IMG/VR virus record: IMGVR_UViG_3300028802_000057
Span: 1 to 23,403 of that record
DNA length: 23,403 nucleotides
Source of the DNA: a virus
Reading direction: 5' to 3' (one strand)
Positions 6,531 to 12,901 of this stretch are shown in pieces (positions within the stretch are counted from its first letter, which is position 1; the number at the start of each line of letters is the position of its first letter). A program made the position numbers and the translations under genes. The notes below the pieces were generated by a model. It worked only from the letters and a program-made list of their open reading frames with translations. It was not told the DNA's origin and did no database searches.

Positions 6531-8042
6531 ATGTTTACCAATGACGACCTCAATACACTCAACACGATGGCTCGCGTCGAACGCGCTCGCGTTCGGCTGC
6601 AGCTTGAGAAGCGTTTCTACGCGGCGCTGATCGGTCGCGTCGAAGCAGTGATCGACGACAAGGTCGAGACTGCGGCGACCAACGGCAAGAACCACTTTTG
6701 GAATCCGACATTCGTCGCGGAGCTGAGCGACGACGAACTGTTCGGCGTGCAGATGCACGAGAACGAACACGACGCGCGCCATCACAGCACGCGTCGCTGC
6801 GGTCGCGATCCGCTGGAGTGGAATATCTGTTGCGACTACGCGATCAACATTGACCTCGTAGACGACGGCGTGAAGCTGCCCAAGGGCGCGTTGATCGATC
6901 CGAAATATCGCGGCATGAGCGCGGAAGACATCTTCCGCAGCCGCGAGCTGGATCGGGAGCGGGCCAAAAAGCAGCCGCAGCCCGAACCCGAGGAGCAGGA
7001 CGAGGACGGCGACGCCCCCGACCAAGCCGACACCAACCCCGGCCAGGGCAACCAGGACGACGACCAGGACGACGACCAGGACGATGCATCGCAGGACACG
7101 AACGTGTCAGGCGATGATGGCGACCAGGGCGACGACCAGGACGGCGACCAAGGCGACGACCAGGGCAAACCGGAACCCGGCCAGGGCAAGCCAGCCCAGG
7201 GGACGGGCGCTGGTGAGCCGGACGACCAGGGCGAGGGCGAAGGTAGCCCGACCCCAGGGAATCAAGCCGGTGAGGCTGGCTCCGAGGCTGGCGAGCCTGC
7301 CAAGGGCAAACCGACCTCCGGCCAGGGCGATCCGGGCCGGTGCGGCGAGGTGCTGGACGCGCCCGAAGGCACCGATCTGGTCGAGGAAGACATCGAGGTC
7401 GAGAAGGCCGTCCGGCAGGCGGTCAGCATGGCCAAGAAGCACGGCCAGCTGCCCGGCTACATCACCCGCGAGATCGACCGCGCCAACAACCCGACCAGGG
7501 ACTGGCGCGACGAGCTGCGGGAGTTCTGCGAGCAAGGCGCGCTCAGCATCGAGACTTGGAATCGCCCGAACCGGCGGTTCGTCGGTCGCGGTCTGATCCT
7601 GCCCGGCACGCAGCGGGACGGCGTGAACAAAGCGATCTTCGCCATTGATACCTCTGGTTCGATGGATGCGGTCGCCTTGGCTTGCGTACGTAACGAGGCG
7701 CAGGCGCTGCTTGATGACGGCGTCATCGATCAGGTTGCCGTGCTGTACTGCGACACACGAGTTACTCGTGAAGACCTGTACAGCACCGGGGACGAGATCG
7801 AGTTCGACCCGAAGGGCGGCGGCGGCACAAGGCTGCAGCCGATGTTCGATCACATCAGCGAACAGCACCAGGACGCTTCGCTGATCGTGTGCTTCACCGA
7901 CGGCTACACCGACATCAACAACGACAGCCCGGAGCCTGCTTGCCCCGTGCTGTGGGCGTTCACCGGCTACCCCGATGAGGTTCGTCGCATGATCGCGAAC
8001 GCACCTTGGGGCGCGAAGGCGGTGGACGTAGGAGCGCATTGA
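6531..8042 (+). CDS. HExxH metallopeptidase-like and VWA domain protein (DUF2201 type)
   Basis: A 503-residue protein in three parts. Residues 1-140 resemble the DUF2201 N-terminal putative metallopeptidase domain: HENEH (76-80) fits HExxH, followed by NICCDYAINIDLVDDG and LPKGALIDPKYRGMSAEDIF. Residues about 141-290 are a low-complexity acidic linker rich in D, Q, G, E and P with tandem DDQGDDQ-like units, probably disordered. Residues about 365-503 are a VWA-like domain with the metal-binding DTSGS (373-377) and CFTDGYTD. Such proteins normally pair with a MoxR ATPase, as here. The substrate is unknown. Whether the zinc site is active is unproven, because the third ligand is not certain. 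Start ATG 6531 has GAGGAGC upstream. Confidence 0.85.
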   Translation: MFTNDDLNTLNTMARVERARVRLQLEKRFYAALIGRVEAVIDDKVETAATNGKNHFWNPTFVAELSDDELFGVQMHENEHDARHHSTRRCGRDPLEWNICCDYAINIDLVDDGVKLPKGALIDPKYRGMSAEDIFRSRELDRERAKKQPQPEPEEQDEDGDAPDQADTNPGQGNQDDDQDDDQDDASQDTNVSGDDGDQGDDQDGDQGDDQGKPEPGQGKPAQGTGAGEPDDQGEGEGSPTPGNQAGEAGSEAGEPAKGKPTSGQGDPGRCGEVLDAPEGTDLVEEDIEVEKAVRQAVSMAKKHGQLPGYITREIDRANNPTRDWRDELREFCEQGALSIETWNRPNRRFVGRGLILPGTQRDGVNKAIFAIDTSGSMDAVALACVRNEAQALLDDGVIDQVAVLYCDTRVTREDLYSTGDEIEFDPKGGGGTRLQPMFDHISEQHQDASLIVCFTDGYTDINNDSPEPACPVLWAFTGYPDEVRRMIANAPWGAKAVDVGAH

Positions 8043-8049
8043 TAACTAA

Positions 8050-8073
8050 CCCGGCGGCAATGGTGCCGCCGGG
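8050..8073 (+). promoter_or_regulatory. Intercistronic GC hairpin
   Basis: CCCGGCGGCA (8050-8059) and TGCCGCCGGG (8064-8073) form a perfect 10-pair stem with loop ATGG. It follows the VWA gene and precedes the AAAGGAGCAAAC site of the next gene. The bases after it are ATTCTC, too poor in T for a standard terminator. Confidence 0.65.
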
Positions 8074-8092
8074 GATTCTCAAAGGAGCAAAC

Positions 8093-8353
8093 ATGGCTAG
8101 TGTCTACGAGCTACAACAGAAGGCGCTGACACATCGCGCCTACGACGACAGCCTGCGCTCGGCTGCCGACCGCGCGTTCCGCGACAAGGGTGCGTGCTTC
8201 ACCGTTTACTTCGACGGCGAAGCGATCTTCGTCCGCGCGTCAGAGGCTGCGCGCCCCGCCAACTCGGTGGTGGTGTGCATCGCCCAGTACTGGGCCGACC
8301 GTACGGTCCAGCTCCGCTTCGATGGAGCGCGGTCCGAGTGGATCGCGTTCTAA
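8093..8353 (+). CDS. Hypothetical protein
   Basis: An 86-residue soluble protein of unknown function. ATG 8093 is fixed by the AAAGGAGCAAAC ribosome-binding site immediately upstream; a longer in-frame start would run into the VWA gene. It has a helical N-terminus (ELQQKALTHRAYDDSLRSAADRAF) and a strand-rich end (CFTVYFDGEAIFVRAS and TVQLRFDG). The first gene after the ATPase cassette, but with its own hairpin and ribosome-binding site, so a link to the cassette is not established. Confidence 0.65.
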   Translation: MASVYELQQKALTHRAYDDSLRSAADRAFRDKGACFTVYFDGEAIFVRASEAARPANSVVVCIAQYWADRTVQLRFDGARSEWIAF

Positions 8354-8362
8354 CAAACAACA

Positions 8363-8379
8363 CTGGGCGATCCGCCCAG
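8363..8379 (+). promoter_or_regulatory. Intercistronic GC hairpin
   Basis: CTGGGCG (8363-8369) and CGCCCAG (8373-8379) form a 7-pair stem with loop ATC, just after the preceding stop codon and ahead of an AAAGGAGC site. Confidence 0.5.
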
Positions 8380-8412
8380 CCCAACATTCCAAACCACAAA
8401 GGAGCAAGCCAC

Positions 8413-8625
8413 ATGACCAACGTCCAGGTTCACCCTGCACTCGGCGCTGCTATCGCCAGCGCTGTCAACACCCGCTGCCTCGCCAGCGAGATGATCCACA
8501 ATGCGCTGTACGCCAAGCCGTACAAGCACGAGGACTTCCTGTTCTGGCGCGGCGAACACATCACTGCAACGCAGCGGCTCGCCGTGATGGGCATCCCGTT
8601 GCCGACCTACGAGGTGAAGCCATGA
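8413..8625 (+). CDS. Hypothetical protein
   Basis: A 70-residue protein of unknown function, mostly helical (ALGAAIASAVNTRCLASEMIHNALYA) with a tryptophan-containing turn (DFLFWRGEHITATQRL). ATG 8413 follows AAAGGAGC by about seven bases. Its stop overlaps the start of the cysteine-cluster gene in an ATGA arrangement, so the two are probably translated together. No motif or family is recognised. Confidence 0.6.
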   Translation: MTNVQVHPALGAAIASAVNTRCLASEMIHNALYAKPYKHEDFLFWRGEHITATQRLAVMGIPLPTYEVKP

Positions 8626-9098
8626 CCAACCACTGCGGCAGCTGCACCGCGTGCTGCCTCGTGTTTAACGTCCCCGCGTTGGACAAAGATGCTGGCAAGT
8701 GGTGCCAACATTGCAGTGTTGGTGTTGGCTGCAAGATTTACGAACAGCGACCAACGATGTGCCAGGACTTTTCCTGCCTGTATTTGTTGAGCCAGGAAGA
8801 GGGTCGGCCACACCTACCGCCGGAGCTTCGGCCTGACCGCTGCCGCATCGTGTTCTCACCAAGCACCAACGAGCGGGTCATGGCAGGCACCATCCTGCCG
8901 AACACACCGAACGCGCTCGACCGTAAGGGCGTGCGCCAACTGATCGAGTCGTTGGTCGGCGGCGGCATGTCCGTTGTTCTAGGCACGCCGAAGTCAACCA
9001 ACCGCGTCTTGATCAACCGCGAAGGCGCTCACCCGATCCGGATGACCGAGCCAGACGAGAGCGGCATGCAGTACAACATCGAAGAGGAGGAACGATGA
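8622..9098 (+). CDS. CxxCxxCC-type cysteine cluster protein (YkgJ-like)
   Basis: A 158-residue protein beginning with CGSCTACC (residues 5-12), the CxxCxxCC signature of the YkgJ-like putative zinc- or iron-binding family. More cysteines follow at 28, 31, 37, 47 and 52 (KWCQHCSVGVGC, then RPTMCQDFSC), enough to hold one or more metal ions. The C-terminal half has no cysteine and is mixed. Biochemical function of the family is unclear. It starts inside the previous stop (ATGA) and its own stop overlaps the next start (ATGA), giving a tight three-gene translation unit with the HNH-like gene. Confidence 0.75.
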   Translation: MTNHCGSCTACCLVFNVPALDKDAGKWCQHCSVGVGCKIYEQRPTMCQDFSCLYLLSQEEGRPHLPPELRPDRCRIVFSPSTNERVMAGTILPNTPNALDRKGVRQLIESLVGGGMSVVLGTPKSTNRVLINREGAHPIRMTEPDESGMQYNIEEEER

Positions 9099-9385
9099 GT
9101 CTCGGTAACACCAAGCACGGCTACTCTCCCAGAAAGAAGAGAACGCCAACTTACCGCACGTGGCTGTCCATGATGACGCGATGCATGAACGCCAACTCCA
9201 ACGACTACAAGAGATGGTACGGCGGTCGCGGCATCACCGTCTGCAAGCGGTGGAAGAAGTTCGAGAACTTCCTCGCTGACATGGGCGAGCGTCCTGAAGG
9301 AAAGACGCTCGACCGCAAGAACCCAAACGGTAACTACACTTCCAAGCAACTGTCGCTGGGCGACGCACAGCGAACAGCGAACTAA
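9095..9385 (+). CDS. HNH-like phage protein, C-terminus altered by a frameshift
   Basis: The 96-residue product has TYRTWLSMMTRCMNAN, WYGGRGITVCKRWKKFENFLADMGERPEGKTLDR and NGNY, characteristic of a common phage family related to HNH/AP2-type nucleases. The family usually ends with a SNCRWAT-x-x-EQ-x-x-N motif. Here the frame ends differently (SKQLSLGDAQRTAN), but the +1 frame reads SNCRWATHSEQRTN. Removing one T at 9340-9341 restores an unbroken family-like protein ending at 9410. So this copy carries a one-base insertion, a sequencing error, or less likely uses programmed frameshifting. It starts by an ATGA overlap with GAGGAGG upstream. Confidence 0.75.
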   Translation: MSLGNTKHGYSPRKKRTPTYRTWLSMMTRCMNANSNDYKRWYGGRGITVCKRWKKFENFLADMGERPEGKTLDRKNPNGNYTSKQLSLGDAQRTAN

Positions 9386-9395
9386 CAGACGCGTT

Positions 9396-9503
9396 CCCGA
9401 CACCCCGTGAGGGGTAACTCGGTCGGGTAGCGTGCGGCTCGGCTTTCAGAAAGGTGACCTGCGGCCTTCACGGGGTCATGGGTAACTACCGTTCAAGGTC
9501 ACC
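9396..9503 (+). promoter_or_regulatory. Structured intergenic segment with stacked hairpins
   Basis: CCCGAC (9396-9401) pairs with GTCGGG (9422-9427), enclosing ACCCC-GTGA-GGGGT (9402-9415). Further on, GGTGACCT (9453-9460) pairs perfectly with AGGTCACC (9496-9503). The segment lies before the AAAGGAGCAAAC site of the 54-residue gene and has no coding ORF of note. The first hairpin overlaps the end of the restored HNH-like frame. Confidence 0.45.
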
Positions 9504-9532
9504 GACGCACGCATCAATTCAAAGGAGCAAAC

Positions 9533-9697
9533 ATGATCATCGACGCCGACAAGGACTACGTCATCGAAGGCCGCATCCTCGCGCGGCTGTTCAAGATCGC
9601 CGAGCGTTTCAACGACGGCACCAAGATCGACGCGAACGAGCGACGCGATCTCGCTCAAGAACTGCGGGCCAAGCTGGAAACAGCAACGCCCGTTTAA
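9533..9697 (+). CDS. Small hypothetical protein
   Basis: A 54-residue charged protein, translated by me from ATG 9533, which follows AAAGGAGCAAAC exactly as in several neighbouring genes. The sequence (EGRILARLFKIAERFNDGTKIDANERRDLAQELRAKLE) is strongly helical and amphipathic and may form a helical hairpin or dimer. No family is recognised. The perfect ribosome-binding site makes it likely to be expressed in spite of its small size. Confidence 0.7.
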   Translation: MIIDADKDYVIEGRILARLFKIAERFNDGTKIDANERRDLAQELRAKLETATPV

Positions 9698-9725
9698 CCC
9701 CCAACTGCTCAAAGGAGCAAACAAC

Positions 9726-10214
9726 ATGCAAGCATCTAAGATCAAGATCGGCGGCCTCTATGCCATCCGGCTGGAGGACGAACTCGTCCGCTTCGAGGTT
9801 TCCGAAGTGGTCACCCGGCGCGTCAGCGCACATGGCAACCCGCACGACTTCAAGTCCCACGTGCTGGGCCGCGTCCGCGAGGGCAACAACTCGGTGGTGA
9901 ACATCGGCTTCGGTAGCGGCGGCAAGGAGATCACGGTCGGCCCCGATGCCCTGCTCGGCTTCTACGACGAACACGTCGAGCTTGTCGCTCGCGCCAACGT
10001 AGAGAAGGCAGCAAAGGAAAAGGCCGAGCAAGACCAGACGGCGAAGCTGCAGGAGCTTTGGCGGTTGCTCTACGCCAAGACCGGCATGGTGATGCCGAAC
10101 GACGATGCCGATTACAAGCAACCGTTCCGGCAAGCGTATGGCCGCGCAGTGGAGATTCGCGACAACGGCATCGAGCCGCTGCTCGACTATCTCCGCAACA
10201 GTGAGCGGAGGTAA
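9726..10214 (+). CDS. Hypothetical protein
   Basis: A 162-residue protein of unknown function. ATG 9726 follows AAAGGAGCAAACA. Residues 1-80 look like a small beta-rich domain (KIGGLYAIRLEDELVRFEVSEVVTRRV, with a glycine-rich turn GFGSGGKEITVGPDALLGF). Residues 85-115 are an alanine/lysine/glutamate helix that could form a coiled coil, and the end is helical. The layout (barrel plus helix) is common in phage accessory proteins but gives no function. The next gene begins two bases after its stop. Confidence 0.7.
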   Translation: MQASKIKIGGLYAIRLEDELVRFEVSEVVTRRVSAHGNPHDFKSHVLGRVREGNNSVVNIGFGSGGKEITVGPDALLGFYDEHVELVARANVEKAAKEKAEQDQTAKLQELWRLLYAKTGMVMPNDDADYKQPFRQAYGRAVEIRDNGIEPLLDYLRNSERR

Positions 10215-10216
10215 CG

Positions 10217-10543
10217 ATGGCTAACAAACCGCAGCCGATGCTGTGGCTCAGCGATGCGCGGGGGCAATACATCCCCCGCGACTTCGCCAGCTCGTTTGCT
10301 GACCGCGCCAAGTACGTGACCGGCGTGAGCGATGAAGACTGGACGATCCTCGAAGCAGGCCCCGATCACGAACACTACTGGGACGCATGGCAAGAGGTCG
10401 AGCAGAAGGCACGCATCACCGATAGCGACGGCAACGCCTTCACGATCTACCAGGACAGCGACTGCTGGCTCATCCCAGTCGGGATGGACTGGAGCGACAA
10501 GGACGACTGGTTCGTCTGGCCAGAGGAGGAAGCTGATGACTGA
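10217..10543 (+). CDS. Conserved phage hypothetical protein
   Basis: A 108-residue, very acidic protein. The phrases LWLSDARGQYIPRDFASSF, GVSDEDWTILEAGPDHEHYWDAWQEV and DGNAFTIYQDSDCWLIP recall a small protein found in many phages and mobile elements, with no known function. The high negative charge and DNA-free composition could suit a DNA mimic, but nothing shows this. Start ATG 10217 has GGAGG a few bases upstream. The end overlaps the next start by eight bases. Confidence 0.7.
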   Translation: MANKPQPMLWLSDARGQYIPRDFASSFADRAKYVTGVSDEDWTILEAGPDHEHYWDAWQEVEQKARITDSDGNAFTIYQDSDCWLIPVGMDWSDKDDWFVWPEEEADD

Positions 10544-10856
10544 TCTGCACGCTAAATATCTCAAGCTCGCACGCGAGCATACCCAAAGGAGCAACATCGT
10601 GACACGGGAGCAAGCGCTTCCCTACGTGACGGCCTGCGTTGACGACGCGCTGGCCGTTCGATCTATCGACGAGATGCCCGACAACGCGCGGCTCGTCGGC
10701 TGGCAATGCGGCTTCGAACCGTTGTTCGTGGCCGTGTGGTCCTACCTCCCCGGCATTGAGCTTGAAGACTCCGAGGCCGAGGAGATCGCCCGCGACTATC
10801 TGCTTGAGCGTGGCTGGTTCAGCACCGCTCAGACGGAAGCCGATTTTATTATCTGA
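10536..10856 (+). CDS. Hypothetical protein with two possible starts
   Basis: The frame gives 106 residues from ATG 10536 (AGAGGAGG upstream) or 85 residues from GTG 10599, which follows the operon's standard site AAAGGAGCAAC. Both sites look functional, so two forms may be made. The common part is acidic and helical (REQALPYVTACVDDALAV, then EDSEAEEIARDYLLERGWF) and contains a central GWQCGFEPLFVAVWSYL stretch. No family is recognised. The upstream start overlaps the previous gene, as elsewhere in this operon. Confidence 0.65.
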   Translation: MTDLHAKYLKLAREHTQRSNIVTREQALPYVTACVDDALAVRSIDEMPDNARLVGWQCGFEPLFVAVWSYLPGIELEDSEAEEIARDYLLERGWFSTAQTEADFII

Positions 10857-10872
10857 CAAAAGGAGCAGACGA

Positions 10873-11091
10873 ATGACTGTCCCCGTACTACCCGAGCGTC
10901 GGCAACTGCCGAAGCTCATCGACAACGATGAAGGCTGCATCACTGTCGAGCTGAATGGCGAAGAGATTCGCGGCTGGACTTACGACACCGATCACCAGCG
11001 ACGCCAGAAAATGTTGTATGCTCGGGAGTTCATGAACGGCTGGCTTACCGCCAGGAATTTCATCTACACCGGCAGCACCGAGGAAGACTGA
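10873..11091 (+). CDS. Hypothetical protein
   Basis: A 72-residue protein of unknown function from ATG 10873, with AAAAGGAGC upstream. It has a short beta-rich start (CITVELNGEEIRGWTYD) followed by a helix (DHQRRQKMLYAREFMNGWLTARNFI) and an acidic end. Its stop overlaps the start of a one-span membrane peptide by one base, so the two are likely coupled. Confidence 0.65.
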   Translation: MTVPVLPERRQLPKLIDNDEGCITVELNGEEIRGWTYDTDHQRRQKMLYAREFMNGWLTARNFIYTGSTEED

Positions 11092-11183
11092 TGCGTAGCG
11101 AGGACGCCATCGCGATATTCGTGGTGCTGACGTTCTCGTTCGCGTTGGTCGCGTGGGCCATGCTTGTCATGGGCCGCTTCTAA
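11091..11183 (+). CDS. Tiny single-span membrane peptide
   Basis: A 30-residue peptide that I read from ATG 11091, in a TGATG overlap with the previous gene. After the charged start MRSED, residues 7-27 are continuously hydrophobic (AIAIFVVLTFSFALVAWAMLVMG), long enough to span the inner membrane, ending in RF. Function is unknown; small phage membrane peptides can act in lysis or superinfection control, but nothing here favours either. It is followed by a 13-pair hairpin. Confidence 0.55.
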   Translation: MRSEDAIAIFVVLTFSFALVAWAMLVMGRF

Positions 11184-11184
11184 G

Positions 11185-11217
11185 TACCCCGCGCCGGGGC
11201 GAAACCGGCGCGGGGTA
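11185..11217 (+). terminator. Strong 13-pair hairpin, possible terminator or mRNA boundary
   Basis: TACCCCGCGCCGG (11185-11197) and its exact complement (11205-11217) flank the loop GGCGAAA. The stem starts one base after the membrane-peptide stop codon. AGAGCCAGACCC follows rather than T residues, so full intrinsic termination is doubtful; RNA protection or partial termination is as likely. Confidence 0.5.
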
Positions 11218-11250
11218 GAGCCAGACCCTTACAAACAAAAGGAGCCTACC

Positions 11251-11802
11251 ATGCCGAAGAAGCTAAAGACTATCGAAGAGATCGATGCGGCCATCGCCCG
11301 ATGGCAGACCAGGGCAAAGCGCGCCCTGACTACGCTTGAGAAGCTGCGCGTGCAGCGCAAGCGGCTGGCGAGGAAGGCACACCTCGCTGACCTCGTCGCG
11401 CACAAGCCGGTCGTCACCTACTCGAAGACGCCGCCACCCATGACGCCAGCCCTCGCGCAGGCTGTCACGGAGCTAACGCGCCCGGTGCATCCGGCCAACA
11501 TCGAGTCGGCAATGCTGCACGGCAAGACCCAGTCCATGGGCATCGTCACCGACGTGCCGAACGACGATGACCAGGGCATCCCTGCCTTCCTGCAACGCAA
11601 CCGCGCCGAGTTCAAAGCGGACATCGACGCGGCCAAGGCGAAGGACGCCGCGCGAGCGGCGGAGATCAAAGCGGAGCAGGCCGAGCGCAAGAAAGAAAAG
11701 GCGCGCGGTCGCATCGCCAAGATGAAAGCCAAGCAGGCTGGCGACCTGAAGAAGATGCCGCTAACAGGACGCGCCGCACTCGACGCGATCAAGAACGGCT
11801 GA
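11251..11802 (+). CDS. Alanine/lysine-rich helical protein
   Basis: A 183-residue basic protein from ATG 11251 with AAAAGGAGC upstream. Residues 1-50 are a helical, coiled-coil-like segment (EEIDAAIARWQTRAKRALTTLEKLRVQRKRLARK). The middle is proline-rich and probably flexible, and residues about 130-170 are a long alternating K/A/E/R helix. Such make-up suits a scaffolding-like or nucleic-acid-binding protein, but no motif allows a call. It stands alone between two strong hairpins. Confidence 0.65.
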   Translation: MPKKLKTIEEIDAAIARWQTRAKRALTTLEKLRVQRKRLARKAHLADLVAHKPVVTYSKTPPPMTPALAQAVTELTRPVHPANIESAMLHGKTQSMGIVTDVPNDDDQGIPAFLQRNRAEFKADIDAAKAKDAARAAEIKAEQAERKKEKARGRIAKMKAKQAGDLKKMPLTGRAALDAIKNG

Positions 11803-11807
11803 CACTA

Positions 11808-11832
11808 CCCCGGCAGCATCCCGCTGCCGGGG
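11808..11832 (+). terminator. Terminator-like hairpin
   Basis: CCCCGGCAGC (11808-11817) and GCTGCCGGGG (11823-11832) form a perfect 10-pair stem with loop ATCCC, followed by CTTTCCTCCC. The weak T tract suggests partial termination. The AAAGGAGC site of the next gene is about ten bases further on. Confidence 0.5.
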
Positions 11833-11857
11833 CTTTCCTCCCAAAGGAGCAATGACA

Positions 11858-12352
11858 ATGAGCGACATACGAAAGTTCTTTGAGAACTGCCAGAAAGCGT
11901 TCGGCAAGAACGCCTACAACGACTTCATGCTGACGCACGGTCACGCGTACAACTTCGGTCCGCACACGTTCAAGGGGCCACGGCAGGAAGCAAACAACTG
12001 CTACGGCAACGCACTGCACACTGCCATGGACAAGGGCCTGACCTACGTCGAAGGCAAGGTGCTAGTCCACGGCGTGCCGATAGATCACGCGTGGTGCGTC
12101 GATGCCGACGGCTTCGTCGTCGATCCCACCATCGTGTACAAAGGACAGGTCACCGAATACTTCGGCGTCCCGTTCCTCACCAAGTACGCAGCCCGAGCGG
12201 TCGCCCGCAACGGTATCTATGGTCTGCTCGACATCGTGTTCGCCGATCAGACTGCGCCCAAGCTGTACGAGCTGGGCCTGGAGGCCGGACAAAAGTGGCT
12301 GCTCGATCAGCCGTTCAAGGTTAAGAGAGCCAAGCAGAGGAGGACAGCATGA
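11858..12352 (+). CDS. Possible Cys-His-Asp (papain/transglutaminase-fold-like) protein
   Basis: A 164-residue protein. A cysteine in NNCYGNA (C48), a histidine in IDHAWCV (H78) and an aspartate in GFVVDPT (D89) occur in the order and spacing expected of a Cys-His-Asp triad, with VEGKVLVHG as a strand between. A similar N-C-Y-x-N-A … HAW … DPT pattern recurs in phage and bacterial proteins of unknown function. Enzyme activity (peptidase, amidase or transferase) is inference. ATG 11858 is preferred to 11852 because AAAGGAGC is seven bases from it but only one base from the other. Its stop overlaps the next start (ATGA). Confidence 0.6.
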   Translation: MSDIRKFFENCQKAFGKNAYNDFMLTHGHAYNFGPHTFKGPRQEANNCYGNALHTAMDKGLTYVEGKVLVHGVPIDHAWCVDADGFVVDPTIVYKGQVTEYFGVPFLTKYAARAVARNGIYGLLDIVFADQTAPKLYELGLEAGQKWLLDQPFKVKRAKQRRTA

Positions 12353-12684
12353 GCTGGGACATTGACGACCGGCAGCGCAGACAGCGGCATCTCGCCAAGA
12401 TGCTGTCGGTCATGGTTGCGCTGACGGTGTTCGGCACTGCGGTGATCGCCTTGCTGCTGATGGTAACAGCAGCGGGGCATGCGCAGGGCTGGCCGGGAAG
12501 CGTCGAGCGAACCTACCGCAACGAGATGGGCCAGGAGGTCGGGCGATCCACCACCGACAGCAAAGGCAACACCACGTACCGCGACAACATGAGCCGCGAG
12601 ACGGGGCGCTCGACCACTGACGCCAACGGCACGACCACGTTCCGCGACAACATGGGCCGCACCACCGGCACGGTGCGCAAATGA
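12349..12684 (+). CDS. Membrane-anchored or secreted repeat protein
   Basis: A 111-residue protein with a basic N-terminus (residues 1-16), a hydrophobic segment (17-41: AKMLSVMVALTVFGTAVIALLLMV) and an AGHA-QG sequence that may be a signal cleavage site. The outer part, residues 55-111, is made of about 2.5 imperfect copies of a 20-residue unit around YRDNMGRETGRSTTD-x-x-G-N-T-T. The repeat resembles short RDS-G-R-x-T-G repeats seen in rhizobial proteins. It overlaps both neighbours in ATGA arrangement. A surface or envelope role is likely, with function unknown. Confidence 0.65.
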   Translation: MSWDIDDRQRRQRHLAKMLSVMVALTVFGTAVIALLLMVTAAGHAQGWPGSVERTYRNEMGQEVGRSTTDSKGNTTYRDNMSRETGRSTTDANGTTTFRDNMGRTTGTVRK

Positions 12685-12896
12685 CCGGCACTGAACTGGA
12701 GCAGGCCATCGACAAGGTGGGCTTCGCGTCGTACGCCGAGGCCTCGCGCTTCTTCGAGGTCAACGACAGCACGGTCAGGCGCTGGATCACCAAGCAGCAC
12801 GAAATACCACGCTCCGTTGAAATAGTGCTGCGGCTGATGGAGCGATACCACCTGACACCGAACGGCGTCGCCATCATCATGGGGACGCGCAAATGA
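12681..12896 (+). CDS. HTH DNA-binding protein, last gene of the operon
   Basis: A 71-residue protein with a helix-turn-helix: YAEASRFFEVNDSTVRRWITKQHEIPRSVEIVLRLMERY (residues about 18-56). This is the pattern of small phage regulators in which S-T-V-R-R-W forms the recognition helix and the IPRSVEIVLRLM helix lies behind it. It is small enough to act as a dimeric repressor or activator. It starts by an ATGA overlap with the repeat protein and is directly followed by an intrinsic terminator. Confidence 0.75.
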   Translation: MTGTELEQAIDKVGFASYAEASRFFEVNDSTVRRWITKQHEIPRSVEIVLRLMERYHLTPNGVAIIMGTRK

Positions 12897-12901
12897 AAAT
12901 G

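Noticed and set aside
7107-8039. Minus-strand open frame of 310 codons
   Set aside because: Antisense to the VWA gene, where DTSGS and HExxH are on the plus strand.
4460-8042. Cobalamin cobaltochelatase CobS/CobT genes
   Set aside because: The ATPase and VWA protein are related in type, but no other cobalamin gene is present and the VWA protein carries an HExxH domain, so a chelatase role is not supported.
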